Shown in pieces: positions 34,556-47,301 of a stretch of DNA of 64,000 nt; the stretch's first letter is position 1; each line of letters begins with the position of its first letter. The position numbers and the translations under genes are program-made. The notes under the pieces are model-generated. The model saw only the letters and a program-made list of their open reading frames with translations. It was not told where the DNA came from and did no database searches. The DNA comes from Scleromitrula shiraiana (lineage: Eukaryota > Ascomycota > Leotiomycetes > Helotiales > Sclerotiniaceae), in the NCBI GenBank assembly GCA_028455995.1, contig JABELC010000010.1, forward strand, positions 1,452,001-1,516,000. The letters are read 5' to 3'.

Positions 34556-37218
34556 ATGGCGTTCAAGTGGTCACTCGTTTTCTCCATTCTGCCTTGGACT
34601 GTGGTCGCCCGTTGGAATAGTACCAATTCGACTGTCCCAACAAATTCAACCAATTTTGACATTTTTAAATATCTTAATCAACTTGTCGGAACTGATAATG
34701 GTGGAAATGTTTTCGCTGGAGCTACTCTTCCTTATGGAATGGCAAAAGCAGTTGCGGATGTGAATGGTCAAAATACTGCTGGATTCTCTACAGATGGTAG
34801 TAGCGTTACTGGATTTTCTCATATGCATGATAGTGGTACTGGTGGAAATCCTTCACTAGGTACAGTTTTTTCTTTTTGCCTACGCCTTTCTGTATCTTTT
34901 GTAGACTGCATTGTAATACTTCTATAGGGAATTTTCCATTATTCCCGCAATACTGTCCTGAGGATGTCATCGATAATTGCAAGTTCTTGATCACCGATAG
35001 AGCAACACCATATGTCGGTAGTTCCGTAGTAGCCACACCAGGATACTTCGGATTGAGTTTACAGACCGGTATTCATGCAGAAATGACGGTAACTGAGCAT
35101 GCTGCTCTCTATCATTTTACGTTTCCTCCAGCAGTATCATCCAATGGATCAGCTCTCAGTCCACTCATTTTGATGGATTTGACGGATTTGGCTGCCAGTA
35201 GACAAAACGCCAGTGTTAGTGTGGATGAAAATGGTCAAATTAAAGCTAATGGTACTTTTATACCAAGTTTTGGTGGCGGCTCATTCATGTCTTATGTTTG
35301 TGTTGATTTTTCTGGAGCACGTATCTTGGATAGTGGGATTTGGGTGAATAATCGTGCGGGAACGGAACCAAAAGAGTTGTTCGTCACAAGAGGTATCAAT
35401 TTGTTTTATATTCAAGCAGGAAGCTTCATACGTTTTAACAGGCCAATGAATGGGACTATCAGTGCAAGAGTTGGTGTTAGTTTGCTTAGTTCAGAAAAGG
35501 CATGTCAAAATGCAGAAAACGAGATCCCTTCCCCAAATTGGGATTTTGCTGGAATTAAAAAGACTGCCGAGGATACATGGAGGAACAAGTTAAGCGTGGT
35601 GACGGTTCAAACTGGCAATGTTAGTGATTCATTATTAACCAGCTTCTACAGTGCGATATATAGAACTATGATGTCTCCTCAAAACTATACTGGAGAAAAT
35701 CCATTGTGGGAGAGCACAGAACCATACTTTGATTCCTTCTATTGGTAGGTTTATTTCCAGGTATTTAGGTTTGAAAACTAACTTGATTTCAAGCATTTGG
35801 GATGCATTTAGATCCCAACTACCATTCCTTACTATCATAGATCTATCCGCATTATCAGAAATGATTCGCAGTCTCCTCGATACTTATAAAAACATCGGCT
35901 GGCTACCAGATTGTCGTATGAGTTTATGCAAAGGTTTCACTCAAGGCGGATCAAATGCCGACAACGTAATAACGGATGCATATGTCAAGAATCTTACTGG
36001 TATCGATTGGGATCTAGCTTATGAGGCAGTTGTGAATGATGCAGAAAACGAACCACTTGATTGGTCAAATGAAGGACGTGGTGGTTTGATGTCTTGGAAA
36101 GCACTGAATTATATTCCCTACCTGGATTATGATTATCTTGGATTTGGTACCAACTCAAGAAGTATCTCTAGAACGTTGGAATATTCTTATAACGATTTTT
36201 GTATCTCAACTCTTGGAAAGGGTTTGAGTAAATCTGATTATTCAAAATATCTGCAGCGTGCGACAAATTGGAAGAATTTATGGAGAGATGATCAAACTTC
36301 ATTTATCAATGGCGTCAATACAGGGTTTACTGGAGTCTTTCAACCAAAATACTTGAATGCAACTTGGGGATATCAAGATCCAATCTTATGTAGTCCTTTA
36401 GACTCATTTTGTAGTTTGACATCAAATCCACAAGAAACTTTTGAAGATAGTATTTGGGAGTATCAGTTGTAGGTCATCATTTTCCACAAACTTGTGTTTT
36501 ATACTGACAAGTTGGTAGTTTTGTACCACATGATGTCGCATCACTCATAACACTTCTCGGTGGACCAGATTCATTCATTTTACGTCTCAATTACCTACAC
36601 ACCAGTGGTCTCACAGATATTGGAAACGAACCATCATTCCTAACTGTATTCTTATACCACGTTAGTCCATCTTCATCCGCCCGTAACTGAGCACTAACTC
36701 CGCTATAGTACGCAGGTCGACCCGCTCTCTCTTCCTCCCGAGCTCACACCTATATCCCCGCGTACTTTAACGATTCTACAACAGGACTCCCAGGTAACGA
36801 TGATACCGGAGCAATGGCATCATTTACCGCATTCAGCATGATGGGATTATTTCCCAATTCTGGTCAAAATGTTTATTTGATCATTCCACCTTTCTTTGAG
36901 TCTGTTAGTTTTAAGGGAGAAGGGGGAAAGATCAGTACGATTAGAAGTGTGGGGTTTGATGGTGGGTTGAAGAATATCTATGTGCAGAGTGCGAAGCTGA
37001 ATGGGAAGGTTTGGACGAAGAACTGGATGTAAGTTTTGTATTTATTCATTTATTTGGTTTTTGTTGATGAGATTGCTGATATGTGTAAAAATAGTGGACA
37101 TGAATTCTTTACCCATGGTATGACATTGGAGTTGGTTGTGGGTGATACGGAAAGTGATTGGGGAACGAAGGATGAGGATTTACCACCTAGTATGGGCATG
37201 GGAAGTATGAGGATTTAA
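34556..37218 (+). CDS. Secreted glycoside hydrolase family 92 alpha-mannosidase
   Basis: Six exons (34556-34859, 34928-35744, 35794-36468, 36519-36660, 36709-37028, 37095-37218) give 793 residues, a usual GH92 length. The five introns are 48-68 bases and GT-AG. The start at 34556 is preferred over an upstream ATG at 34487 because MAFKWSLVFSILPWTVVA is a clean signal peptide. Family signatures are GFSHMHDSGTGGNPSLGN near 93-110, GGSNADNVITDAYVKNL, the WEYQF-FVPHD block that needs splicing at 36468/36519, DIGNEPSF with the conserved Glu, and GNDDTGAMASF. GH92 enzymes are calcium-dependent inverting exo-alpha-mannosidases, usually cutting alpha-1,2 links. A secreted fungal enzyme would trim mannoproteins or host N-glycans (inference). 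Sites such as NSTNST suggest N-glycosylation. Confidence 0.92.
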
Positions 37219-37322
37219 ATGAGATTATGACTGCCTTTTTTTATGTAATCTTAAATAAGTTTCCAAATTTCAAGGCCACATAATCTCAGAGACTCAAACT
37301 ATCACAGACCAACCGCCAAAAT

Positions 37323-37621
37323 TTAACCACCTGAGCCACCTTTTATGCCAACAAGATTAAACAGGATTTTCTCACGTAGCTTTGGTTTCACATGCAGACA
37401 ATGATCAAGTGACATTTTCTGATCAGCCCCTTGAAAGACAGAGTTGGCAGTTCCCCATGTTTTGAATGCATCGTGAGTTTGTTGCAATTTGTCAGAGATT
37501 ATTTTGCCATCGATGCCTATTGCGGCGATGGTCTCTGCTTCGAAGTGGGAAATTGTTTGATGAGTTCATTCTGTCGTTTCAAGCACTCAGTGATGTGATC
37601 AAAGATATTCATTTCAGACAT
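37323..37621 (-). pseudogene. Small hypothetical gene broken by a one-base frameshift
   Basis: An ATG at 37621 opens a frame reading MSEMNIFDHITECLKR and on for about 30 codons. The coding character then continues in another frame (EAETIAAIGIDGKIIS ... FNLVGIKGGSGG) down to a TAA at 37323. The interval is 299 bases, one short of a multiple of three, and no GT-AG pair could fix it. The join would give about 99 residues with no membrane segment. I do not recognise the family. It sits between the GH92 gene and another broken gene. A base-calling error is an alternative explanation. Confidence 0.45.
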
Positions 37622-37845
37622 GATAATTGAATATGCGAAGATGGTACCTAGGTATATTTTTATTGAAAAACGGGGGTTCCTCCACGAACTTTTAAATTAT
37701 TTATCTACCCTACCATGCATTCACTATGACTGTACAAGGCCATTCATAGGTGACTCGACCTAAAATCTTATAACTCGTGACTCCAATCTTTTGAGTCGTC
37801 TATTATCAGCCTTGGAAGCAACCAAATCAGTGTTTATTATATCTT

Positions 37846-38254
37846 TCAACTCCTAGACTCCCATATCAAATTTGCAGCGAGTAATACGCCACAAACTCCT
37901 TCAAAAACAGCTACATATCTCCATGGTGCATTGTGTCCCGCAAACACCCCAACAGCTAGAGCGCGTCCAGCGACTGACAGCCACATGGCTAGCCTATCCC
38001 TCCTTTTTGCAGTGATGATATAGAATGTACTACCAAATATCAGTATCTTTGTTCTTTATGACCCACTCTAAATCATAAATAACGTACCCCAAGGTAATAG
38101 ATCCCAAAGCAATAGCATGAATGGCAGGTAACTAATTTATAGCCAAGACCTCAGCATTTTTATTTGCAGCCGAAGAAGAGAGAAGATTCACGGAACCGTT
38201 CAGGATACCGATTATACCCTGGATTGCCATGACAATTGACGATATTGGTGCCAT
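37846..38254 (-). pseudogene. Small multi-pass membrane protein gene with an in-frame stop
   Basis: From the ATG at 38254 the frame reads MAPISSIVMAIQGIIGILNG and a helical stretch to ALAIN-type sequence, where a TAG (near 38135) interrupts it. The same frame continues LPAIHAIALGSITLG to a probable 56-base intron with a GTACGT donor and TAG acceptor. It then reads FYIITAKRRDRLAMWLSV ... GHNAPWRYVAVFEGVCG to a TGA at 37846. Without the stop it would be a protein of about 117 residues with three or four hydrophobic helices, like small integral membrane proteins common near fungal metabolite genes. The intron and the rest of the frame are intact, so the stop looks recent. Function unknown. Confidence 0.55.
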
Positions 38255-38698
38255 TTTCTGATATTGAGCACGAGAATTTTGTTTATGGGATGGAATGACG
38301 ATGGGGTTGGAATTAATCTTACATAGTCATTTGATATTGCGATTAGTGATCGAACTCCAAAAATAGAAGGTCTGACCGCGGACAAAGATGCGCCATCAAT
38401 GCAAGATGACCAATTGTACGATCCAAAACAAGACATTGAAGAGCAGCGAACTGTCTACATTAAAATAGAACATTAGAATTTCCAGGTTCAAATTGTGCAT
38501 TCAACAGTGATTGTCTTGTTTACTCAAAATAGAAAAATGCATACCCAAGTCTACAAAAAATAACCTCCAGCACATAGTAAAGACGTAAATACGCCAATCC
38601 AATCTCGTCATACAAATTGAAGTCATCTCCTCAAAATCACATCCAGTCGCCCTCACCAGCTCACCCCTCAGACTATCTTCAATACCATCACCTACAAC
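38255..38698. other. Short intergenic gap
   Basis: It separates the broken membrane gene from the lysozyme-like gene. No gene is seen. A 74-codon frame overlapping the left end is a shadow. Confidence 0.45.
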
Positions 38699-39622
38699 CT
38701 ATTTCTTGCAGCTACTCCACTTGCTATCCGCATTCAACCAACCAGTCATATAATTGGCAATGTCATTAACGTAGCTTGGAGTAGCCCCTTGAGGATCGTT
38801 CAGGTTACTCTTATTGACCTCTCCAGAATTATAACATCTAGCTGCCTCATAGATGTTTCCATATTGGTTAACACATTGAACCAAGCCATCGCCCTTTTTG
38901 GTTCCTTGTGTACCATCAACAATCATTTGTTGAATGGATGCTGCTTGTGCGGAAGCACTGGCGGAATTGCCGACGAATTTAACACCGGCAACAGATTGCA
39001 TGAGTCCACTGCGGGTTGTTAGTTTGAGAGCTTGGGTATGGAAGAGTAGTGCATTTGAGGGATAAACATACGGATTATCAGGTTGACTAGGATCTGGATT
39101 GGTACTTGTATCAATATTGACACAACCACTACTTTCCTGTAGAATAGTTGCAAAGATGAATCTAGGGTCTACGAGACTAGCCTCAGAAACCTTAAGGATT
39201 GAATCGTATATATCCTGAATTTGAGTGGGACTATCACCAGCACCAAATGCACCAGTATTGGCGCAAGATTCCTTGAGATAGGTAGTGGTCTTGTTCCACA
39301 TTGCTTCAAAGGTTACCCATTTGGAGGATGGTGGGAAGGATTCCCAGGAGCCGGAGTAGCAGGTATAGGTATCAGTACCTTTTCCTACTCCGGTGTTGAG
39401 AATGCTATTAGGATATTTGTTACCTGCGCCAGAGGTGAATGCTGCCGTGGAGGTAATTCTGGCAGTGAAAGGTGTGGTGGATGTACTTCGTGCTTCGAGT
39501 GGAATTGCTAGAGCATTGGTAGTTAGGCATGCTGCCGTGATGAGAAACTAATGTGTGTTAGTTGAGTGGTCGTTATAATTGAGAAAATTCTTTCGGTAGC
39601 TTCTCACTTGCTGGATATGCAT
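38699..39622 (-). CDS. Secreted lysozyme-like / lytic transglycosylase (SLT-type) protein
   Basis: Two exons, 39622-39608 (five residues) and 39547-38699, give 287 residues. The 60-base intron (GTGAGA...TAG) joins MHIQQ to FLITAACLTTNALA, completing a signal peptide. A Ser/Thr-rich stretch (about 25-45) follows, then a Cys-containing linker (about 65-100). The catalytic domain covers about 110-285: PRFIFATILQESSGC with the probable catalytic Glu143, RSGLMQS at 185-190, and a C-terminal helical part with NQYGNIYEAARCYNSG. The ExS...GLMQ pattern belongs to the soluble lytic transglycosylase/goose-lysozyme fold, which cleaves bacterial peptidoglycan. Four to six Cys suggest disulphides. Such secreted fungal proteins are thought to act against bacteria, and bacterial ancestry is often proposed. 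It is the last gene before the A/T-rich transposon block. Confidence 0.8.
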
Positions 39623-40539
39623 TTTGAATGAATGAGTTGGAGTAAGAAATTGATTAATGAGAGTCAAGAAGTTGAATGAAAGAGAAAATCTGATGATGTT
39701 AATGATGAACAATACTTGCAATATCATACATCACCGTCTTATATAGACGGATAATCGCCATATAATCTGATGGTAAATCGTACAAAATGACCGGCAAATC
39801 AGCTTGCATAATCCACAACATGAAAGACATGGGATCAATGTAAGACCCATGTTACATGAAGGAATTGTTACCGAAAGGAAGTGCTGACAACTCAATGCAA
39901 TCTACTTGAACTGATTAGATGATTAGTTGATATGATTATGGGAATGAATGTTTTTCGTCTGACAAACCTGTGTTGCAATTAGGTAGGTCACGCAGCACAA
40001 GCTATGCTTGCCTCAGTTTGTGGGAATCTCCTCGTAGTCGTGGTTCCACAATCTGACTTGTAATTGCTTTATCAGGACACCTGATGTACTATACATGTCG
40101 AGAATAGTATCTATCAGAAGTTAAAGCTGGTTAAGCTTCTCCTTTTGCGAAGATTGCCAAAACTTGTATTCCGCTGGAAGGTGTACGTTCCGGAGCTTAC
40201 AATGAATTGATGGGCTTTTACTTGTGGTCATAGTCATTGATTAAACCGACCGAGAGGTAATATCGGCTGATAGGAAACATCATTCATCGGAAGGCTGAAG
40301 TCGAGCCATGTTTCCTCCCTTCGGAGTTAGGGCAGTACATTTTTGGTATGCATAACTCCTGAAATTGATCTTACTATTGGTTCTACCAGAACTGGGGTTC
40401 AGATCTCTTGATTACTCACGACCGTAAATTTAAATGACTTGAACACCAAAACTTGTAGTAAGCAAAAGTATGATGAAAGGATCAACATTAAATTATGTTC
40501 TTCAACCCTACGGTATCACCTACTCAGGGATTTCTTGAA
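39623..40539. other. Gap between the last gene and the A/T-rich block
   Basis: It contains the promoter side of the lysozyme-like gene, then about 700 bases of ordinary-composition sequence with no gene seen. G/C content collapses near 40540. Confidence 0.5.
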
Positions 40540-41299
40540 TATTATTTAAAAAAAGAAATTTTCGTATTATAATTAAAATTTCAATCGCATTATAAATTGA
40601 TTTTTAGGGAATGATCTTTTATTAATATAAATTCAATGTAAATTCTTTATCGATTTTTAGATTTATTTTAAGTAATTGTATAACATTAAATTAATATAAA
40701 GTTTATATATAAAATTATATTTATATACAAAATTACATTTATATATAAAATTAATATATATTAATAGTTAATATGCTTTATTATTTTTTAATTTAGTTAA
40801 TATATTAAAATCAATCTTGTGTAACGGGGGGCAAGCAAGTTTTACCTAATAGAGAGTTTGGTTGTAAGTAAAATAACTAAATTCTAAGATATAAAAAAGA
40901 TAATAAGATATAATTTGAAGAGTTATAATAAAGTTTATTTACAATATCAATTTTATAGTTAATATATATATATAATATAAATTTATATATTTTAAATAAT
41001 TATAAAGATTATTTCTTTATTTATTTATTCAAAATAATGTTTTATTATATAGCATTATCTTTATTTTTATATCGTTTAATTAAATTATTATTTTTATTTA
41101 ATAAATATTGATTTTATTTTATTTTTATTAAATTTATTTAATAAGAATTAATTTTATTTTTTTTAATATTATTATAATCTAAAATATTAAAATATAATTT
41201 AAAATATTAAAGTAATATTTAATCAAACCTAAAATATTAGAATATTATTCAGTTATTTTATAATACTATTTTTTTTTAAAGCCGAATTTTAATAAAGCG

Positions 41300-41939
41300 G
41301 TTCAAGTTATGGGGATTAAATTTTTTAGAATATTGATAATAATAATTTTATATAAATTTAAAAATGCTTTTTAGGTATTAAATAAGCTTTTCTATTAATT
41401 TATTATAATTAATTTATTTAATAATATATTTTAATTGAGGCTTTTTATAACCTTTATATTCTAGACGGAAATCGAAAATCTTTTTTATTTCGAATTACTT
41501 TATTTTTTCTATTTTTATTAAAAAAAATAAGGGATTTTTTTGATTAAATAATAAATTATTGTAGATAAGATTTAAAAAATTTATATTAAATATAAAATAG
41601 TTTTTTATTGAAATAGATAATTTTAATTTATATGTATATAAATTAATAATTTTTATTATTTTGAAAAGTTCTAGATTTTTCTAGTCTAATTTCTTTTGAA
41701 AACAAAGGATTTTAATATTATGTATATTTAATTATATTAAATTTTTAAATAAATATTAATAAATTAATATTTAATAGATATTTGCATTTTTAGTATAATA
41801 AGTTTGATTAATTATTAATTTGGTTTATAAATATATTAAGATAGTATTTATTTTATTTATAAATTCCTTAATATTACACATAGTAGATATATTATTAGCA
41901 AAGATAGATTCGAATTTTAATTAAGGGTGAAATCTATAA
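41300..41939 (-). pseudogene. Gypsy D integrase C-terminus and chromodomain-like remnant
   Basis: Read on the - strand this begins with the NYRFHP motif that follows the integrase core in gypsy elements. It then shows the helical segment, the LNIHNIKI-type loop and a FRLEYKGYKKPQLKYI stretch matching the chromodomain pattern. Many stops sit at RIP-prone codons. Confidence 0.7.
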
Positions 41940-41944
41940 TTAAT
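41940..41944. repeat. Target-site duplication of element A, left copy (TTAAT)
   Basis: TTAAT directly precedes the TGTTAG start of the A 5' LTR and recurs at 54985-54989 just after the A 3' LTR. Confidence 0.8.
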
Positions 41945-42112
41945 TGTTAGAATGGTTGCCGGATAAGGATCACTCCACATTGGGACTAGTGTAATTACAT
42001 AATCAATAATTAATATATATCTCCCTTTATAGGATCAAGACCTTAACTAGTTAATTAACAATATAATAATATATCAATTTATAATGCTTTTTTTTATATT
42101 TGACCTTTTATA
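41945..42112 (+). repeat. 5' LTR of copia element A
   Basis: It starts with TGTTAG and ends ...CCTTTTATA (CA changed to TA is likely). It aligns to the split 3' copy at 47235-47301 plus 54896-54984, with a 12-base length difference near the start. The first 85 bases keep much G/C, while the corresponding 3' copy is RIP-changed. Confidence 0.85.
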
Positions 42113-42124
42113 GGTTATGAATTT
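42113..42124 (+). other. Probable primer-binding site of element A
   Basis: GGTTATGA follows the LTR directly. It fits the complement of the initiator-tRNA(Met) anticodon loop, the half-tRNA priming site known for Drosophila copia. The next bases, ATTT, would be GCCC before RIP-type changes. Confidence 0.55.
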
Positions 42125-44399
42125 AAAAATATCTAAAAGTTATTAATTATGTTCAATTTATTTAAATTATATTTATATTCAAAAAGATTTATTTATCATT
42201 TCTATTTTAAATTCTTTATAAAGAATATTATTAAAAAGAAATCGAAACGAATTGTTAAAAATCAAATAAATATTATAATAATAAAGGCTTATAAAGTATT
42301 TAGTAATATTAGATTAAATAAAAGTTTTAGATTAAATAAAAGTTTATTAATCTTTAATATAAATTAATAAGAATATAGATTAATAATAATAAATCTTTAA
42401 AAATCTGTATTAAAATCAAGATATATTAATAATCCTATTAATTCATATTTTTAATATTTATTTGATAAAATATTAAATATTATTAAAAAGGAAATTATAA
42501 TCAATAGTTTTATATAAAGTATAGAAATTGGTTTAATTTTTTTATCTAAAAAATCATTTTAATATTATAAGATCAATAAAATAATATAAAAGATTAATTA
42601 CATAATTTAATAAAAAATTATAATAATATTTAATAGATCATTATCTTTTTCAACTTTTCATTATCAATCGTTATCATAATAATTATCAAAATCACTATTT
42701 TTATCTTTATTAACAAATTTAATTAACTTAATAATAAAATCAAGTTTATTATCGTTTGTTTTATAGATGAATTTAAAATAATATTTTAAAAAAAAGAAAA
42801 ATTATTCATATTAGATTAAGAATATTAAGAATATTGCTAATGCAAATAGATTAAAAAAAATTATTAAAAAAAAAGCAATAATACTAAAAAACATTGATTT
42901 TATAATGTTTGCAATTGAAATAAAAATCAAGATTTAGGAAAAATAAAATAAAAAGAATATAAAAATGCGTATTATTATTTGTCAATTTTTTTATATTAGT
43001 TTAGCAAAGTTAATCAAAAACAAAAAAACAATTTAAGAAATGATCAAAGTCTTTAAATATCAATATAAAGATAAAGATTATATTTTTAATTATAACAAAT
43101 TGATTAAATATAATTAGATAAATACAAATGATTTTAAAAGTATTTAAAAGATAGTTATTGTGATTTATTGATTATTTACAAAATTTATTAAAGCAAAGTT
43201 AGCATTAAATGTAATAATTCAATATATACAATTTATCGTAATAATAGATAAGAAATTTCTTATTTAGATAAAATAATAATATTTTATTATTTAAAATCTA
43301 AAAATAGATAAACTCAATATAATAAAAGATCTTATAATCGATTTTATTAATAAAATTTAATAAATCAAAAACTCGAAAAATAGAATAGTATTTTTTAATA
43401 ATAAAAATTAAAAAGTTTTATAAAAAAAAAAAGTTATATTTAAATAAAACAATTTTAATTTTAACTACTCCAACAAATCCAATCTATACATTCATTATAA
43501 TAATCCTGGTTTCAATCTAGTTCGACTTTATAATTTTAATATATATCTAAATAATTTAAAGAATATTAATACAAAGAAGAAATAGAAGGATAAAAACGGC
43601 ATCAAATAAAAGATTTAGACCGAAATCAAGAATAAAACATTAAACAACAAATTTAATAATAAAACCTTAAATTTAAACAATAAAAAAAAGTTTAATAATT
43701 ATAAAAACTTTAAAATAATAATAATATTATTATTTATAACGATTAAAAGCTTTCTATAAAATTTATTTAATAAAAAATTAACCTTAAATATTATTATAAA
43801 TATTTAATATAAATATATTTAGATTTATAATATTAATACTTTATATTATTATATATAAAATATATCAAAATTTATTATATTCTAAAAATTTACATTATAT
43901 AAATCAAAGAAATTTGGGTTATTATTAATAAATAGAATAATTTACTCCATAAAAATAAATAAAATCATATTAAAATACCCTATAAAAAACAAACTCAAAA
44001 TATTTTTTCTATATTAAAACACTTTATATTTTAATAAATTATTATTAAAATTGTTTTTAAATATGATATAATAAAAAAATAATGAATATATATAATATAA
44101 TTATATATAAAATAATAAAGAAATTGCTTATTTTTAAATAAATTCAAATATATATATTATTACTTAATTATAAAACAAAATAATAATCCATTTAATATTT
44201 CTAATATTATCCCTAAATATCAATATTCATAAAAAACATATTGATATAAATATTTAATATAAACGATTCGAATATCTTTCCAAAAAAAATATCAAAACAA
44301 CTTAAAAAATAATAAAAAGATTATTTATTAAAGATCTAGCTAAATATTTTAAAAATAAAAAAAAAGTTTATAAAATATATAAACTAATAAAATTATATT

Positions 44400-46950
44400 A
44401 AATATCATAAAAAACTATCGATTTAAAATCAACTAAAATCTTTAAACTTTTATATATTGATATTATTAAAATTAATCTAATCGATATCAATAAATATTAA
44501 TATATTATTATTATTATTAACAAAACATTTTAATTTAGATAAATCTATATTTATAAATATAAAAAAAACACTAAATTAGCTTTATAAACTATTACAAAGC
44601 AATTCGAATTCTAATATAGTCAAAAATCTATAAAATAAAAACTAGATGGGGGCAAAAAATACAATATAAATAAACTAAATAAACTTATTAATAATATTAA
44701 TTCAATTATTAAATTTACTATATTATATACTTTAGATCAAAATAAGATTTTAAAACAATCAATTTATACTTTGTTTAAAAAAGTACAAGTAATTATAATT
44801 AATAAAGAAATATCTTTAATATTTTAATTAAAAATATATTAAGATATAATTTATATCATAAATCAAATTATAATTATTTTAATCAAAAAAATAATTTTAT
44901 ATAGAATATTTATAAATCAAATCAATTCAAACTATAATAATAAATCTTTAATCATATATTTATATATATTAAACTATAAAATATATATATATATATTAAA
45001 AAAAAAATACATTTTTAATCAAAAATTCATTCTATATACTAAAATTAACATCTTAATAGATTTTAAAAATAATCACATATATCGTATATATATCTCAATA
45101 TAAACTAAAAAAAAATTGTATAAATTTCAAATATTCAATTTGATAAAAAAAGTTTAATTATTAAATTAAATAATAATATTATTATTAATCTTTAAAATAA
45201 AAAGGATAATAATAATAATATTTTAAAGTTAATAAATAATTTTTAATATATACAACTCAATAAGTTTATTATTAATATATTAAAAAAACTATTTAATATA
45301 AATAAATATATAGAAATTAAGGATAAAAAATTATTTGATCAAATATTTGATAATAATAATAATAATAATATTATTAATAAAGTTTTATTTTTTATTTTAT
45401 TCAAATCTAAAAAAAGATAGGATTAATTAATAAATTTAAAAAATAAAAAAGAAATATCATTAATTAATACTAATAAAGTTATTTGATTTTTATATAATAT
45501 ATAAATAATATTTATTACATTTAATATAATATATTATAATAACGATAATAATTCTAAAACTTTAAAAAAGGCATTAATAAATTTAAAAAAAGAATATTAA
45601 ATTAAAATTATTAAATCAAAATACAAATCATTATATAATAATAAAACATTTAAATCAATCAAAAAATCTAAAATATTTAATACTATTAACAAACACAAAA
45701 TCTTATAAAATAAACTTATCTTTAAACAAAAATACAATAAAAAAAAAATCATCAAATACAAAATTCGCTAAATTATCCAAAAATACAAATAAAAATATAG
45801 AAAAAATTATAACCAAATATATACAAAAATATACAAAACAATCATATAAAAAACTTTTATAATATTAACAATAAAAAACAATCTCAAAATTGAATAAATA
45901 AATACTATTATAATATTTTTAAATAATAAATTTAATAAACTTGTTTTTATTAAACTATTATTATATTAAATTAAAAACAAAATTATATTCAACTTTATTA
46001 ATAATAATATTTTATAAATATATATACTATTAAAAGCTTTATATAGATCAAAATAATCTTTATAATTATAATAAAATATATTATATATTAAATTTATTAA
46101 TATAAAATTTAAATCTTTTAATATTAATAATTATATATATTATAATCTCATTATAAAAATCATTATATACATTTATATTAATAATTTTTCTATAATTAAT
46201 AAATAATAATCAATTAATCAAATCAAATAAAACTTAATAAAAATATTCAAAATAAAAAATCTCAAACCTACCATCTACTTTTTAAATATTAAAATTATTA
46301 AAAATAAAAAAAAAACCATTATTTTATATCAAAATATTTATATATAAAAAATATTAAAAAAATTTAACTTTAATAATTATAAATCAAAATCTATATTAAT
46401 AACATTAAAAATCATAAATCTAATAATATCAAATATTAAAATAATAATATTAAAATTTATCATTAAATATCGATCAAAAATAAAATCATTTAATTTTCTT
46501 TACATTCAAATTGATATTTTATTTATAATTAAAATTCTATATAAATTCTTAATCAATCCAATAATAATTTATATATTAACTTATAATAAGATTTATTAAT
46601 ATATATTTAAAATAATCAATTATATTATAATCTATAATAAAATAATTAATAAATATATTAAAAACTATAACAATTTAAATTACATTAACAATATTATAAC
46701 TAAAAAAAACATTTCTAAATATATTTACTTCATATATAAAAAAATCATTTTAATATAATTTAAAAAATAAACTATTATTACATTTTCCTCAATTAAATCA
46801 AAATATTATAATTTAATTAAAATATCAATAAAAACTTTATAAATATAATAATTTTTAATTAAAATTAAATATAATAATAATAACACTATATATATTATAT
46901 TTTATAATAATAATCAAAAAAATCTAATATTTATAAAAAACCCAAAAATT
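44400..46950 (+). pseudogene. Copia A integrase / reverse transcriptase / RNase H remnant
   Basis: Integrase: LLYIDIIKINLIDINKY at about 44450 and the downstream DGGKKYN and LYTLDQN blocks correspond to the catalytic core. Reverse transcriptase: the IYKTII-type block (about 45820), the KALYRSK block (about 46035) and a YIDD-like site (about 46175). RNase H region: about 46480-46900. Stops interrupt every block, mostly at Gln, Arg and Trp positions. There is no coding capacity. Confidence 0.75.
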
Positions 46951-47234
46951 CACTAATATACAAAATATATAACTATAAAATATTATTTCATCTAAAAACA
47001 AATCACACAAAAACATATCAATCTATAATTTGTCTTAACTAAAAAAATGATAATAAATAATTTAACTAAATCACTAATATCAATTAAATATTAATATTTC
47101 ATTGAAATACTTCACATAAAAATACTTAAACTATAAAATATAACAAAATAAATACACATATATAATACAAAATAAAAAATAATCAAATTAATACAGATAA
47201 TTAGCATATTAATAAAAAAATATATTAAAATAAT

Positions 47235-47301
47235 TGTCAAATAAAAATTATTTTACATTAAGACTAATATAATTATATAATCAATAATTAATATATATCT
47301 C
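47235..47301 (+). repeat. 3' LTR of element A, first part
   Basis: Starts TGTCAAAT and runs to ATATATCTC, where element B begins. It matches 41945-42023 of the 5' LTR. Confidence 0.85.
47297..47301. repeat. Target-site duplication of element B, left copy (ATCTC)
   Basis: ATCTC directly precedes the B 5' LTR and recurs at 54891-54895 directly after the B 3' LTR. Confidence 0.85.

Noticed and set aside
42149..42367. 72-codon frame in the A/T-rich block
   Set aside because: Lies in the degraded gag side of copia A; Lys/Ile/Asn-rich only from base composition.
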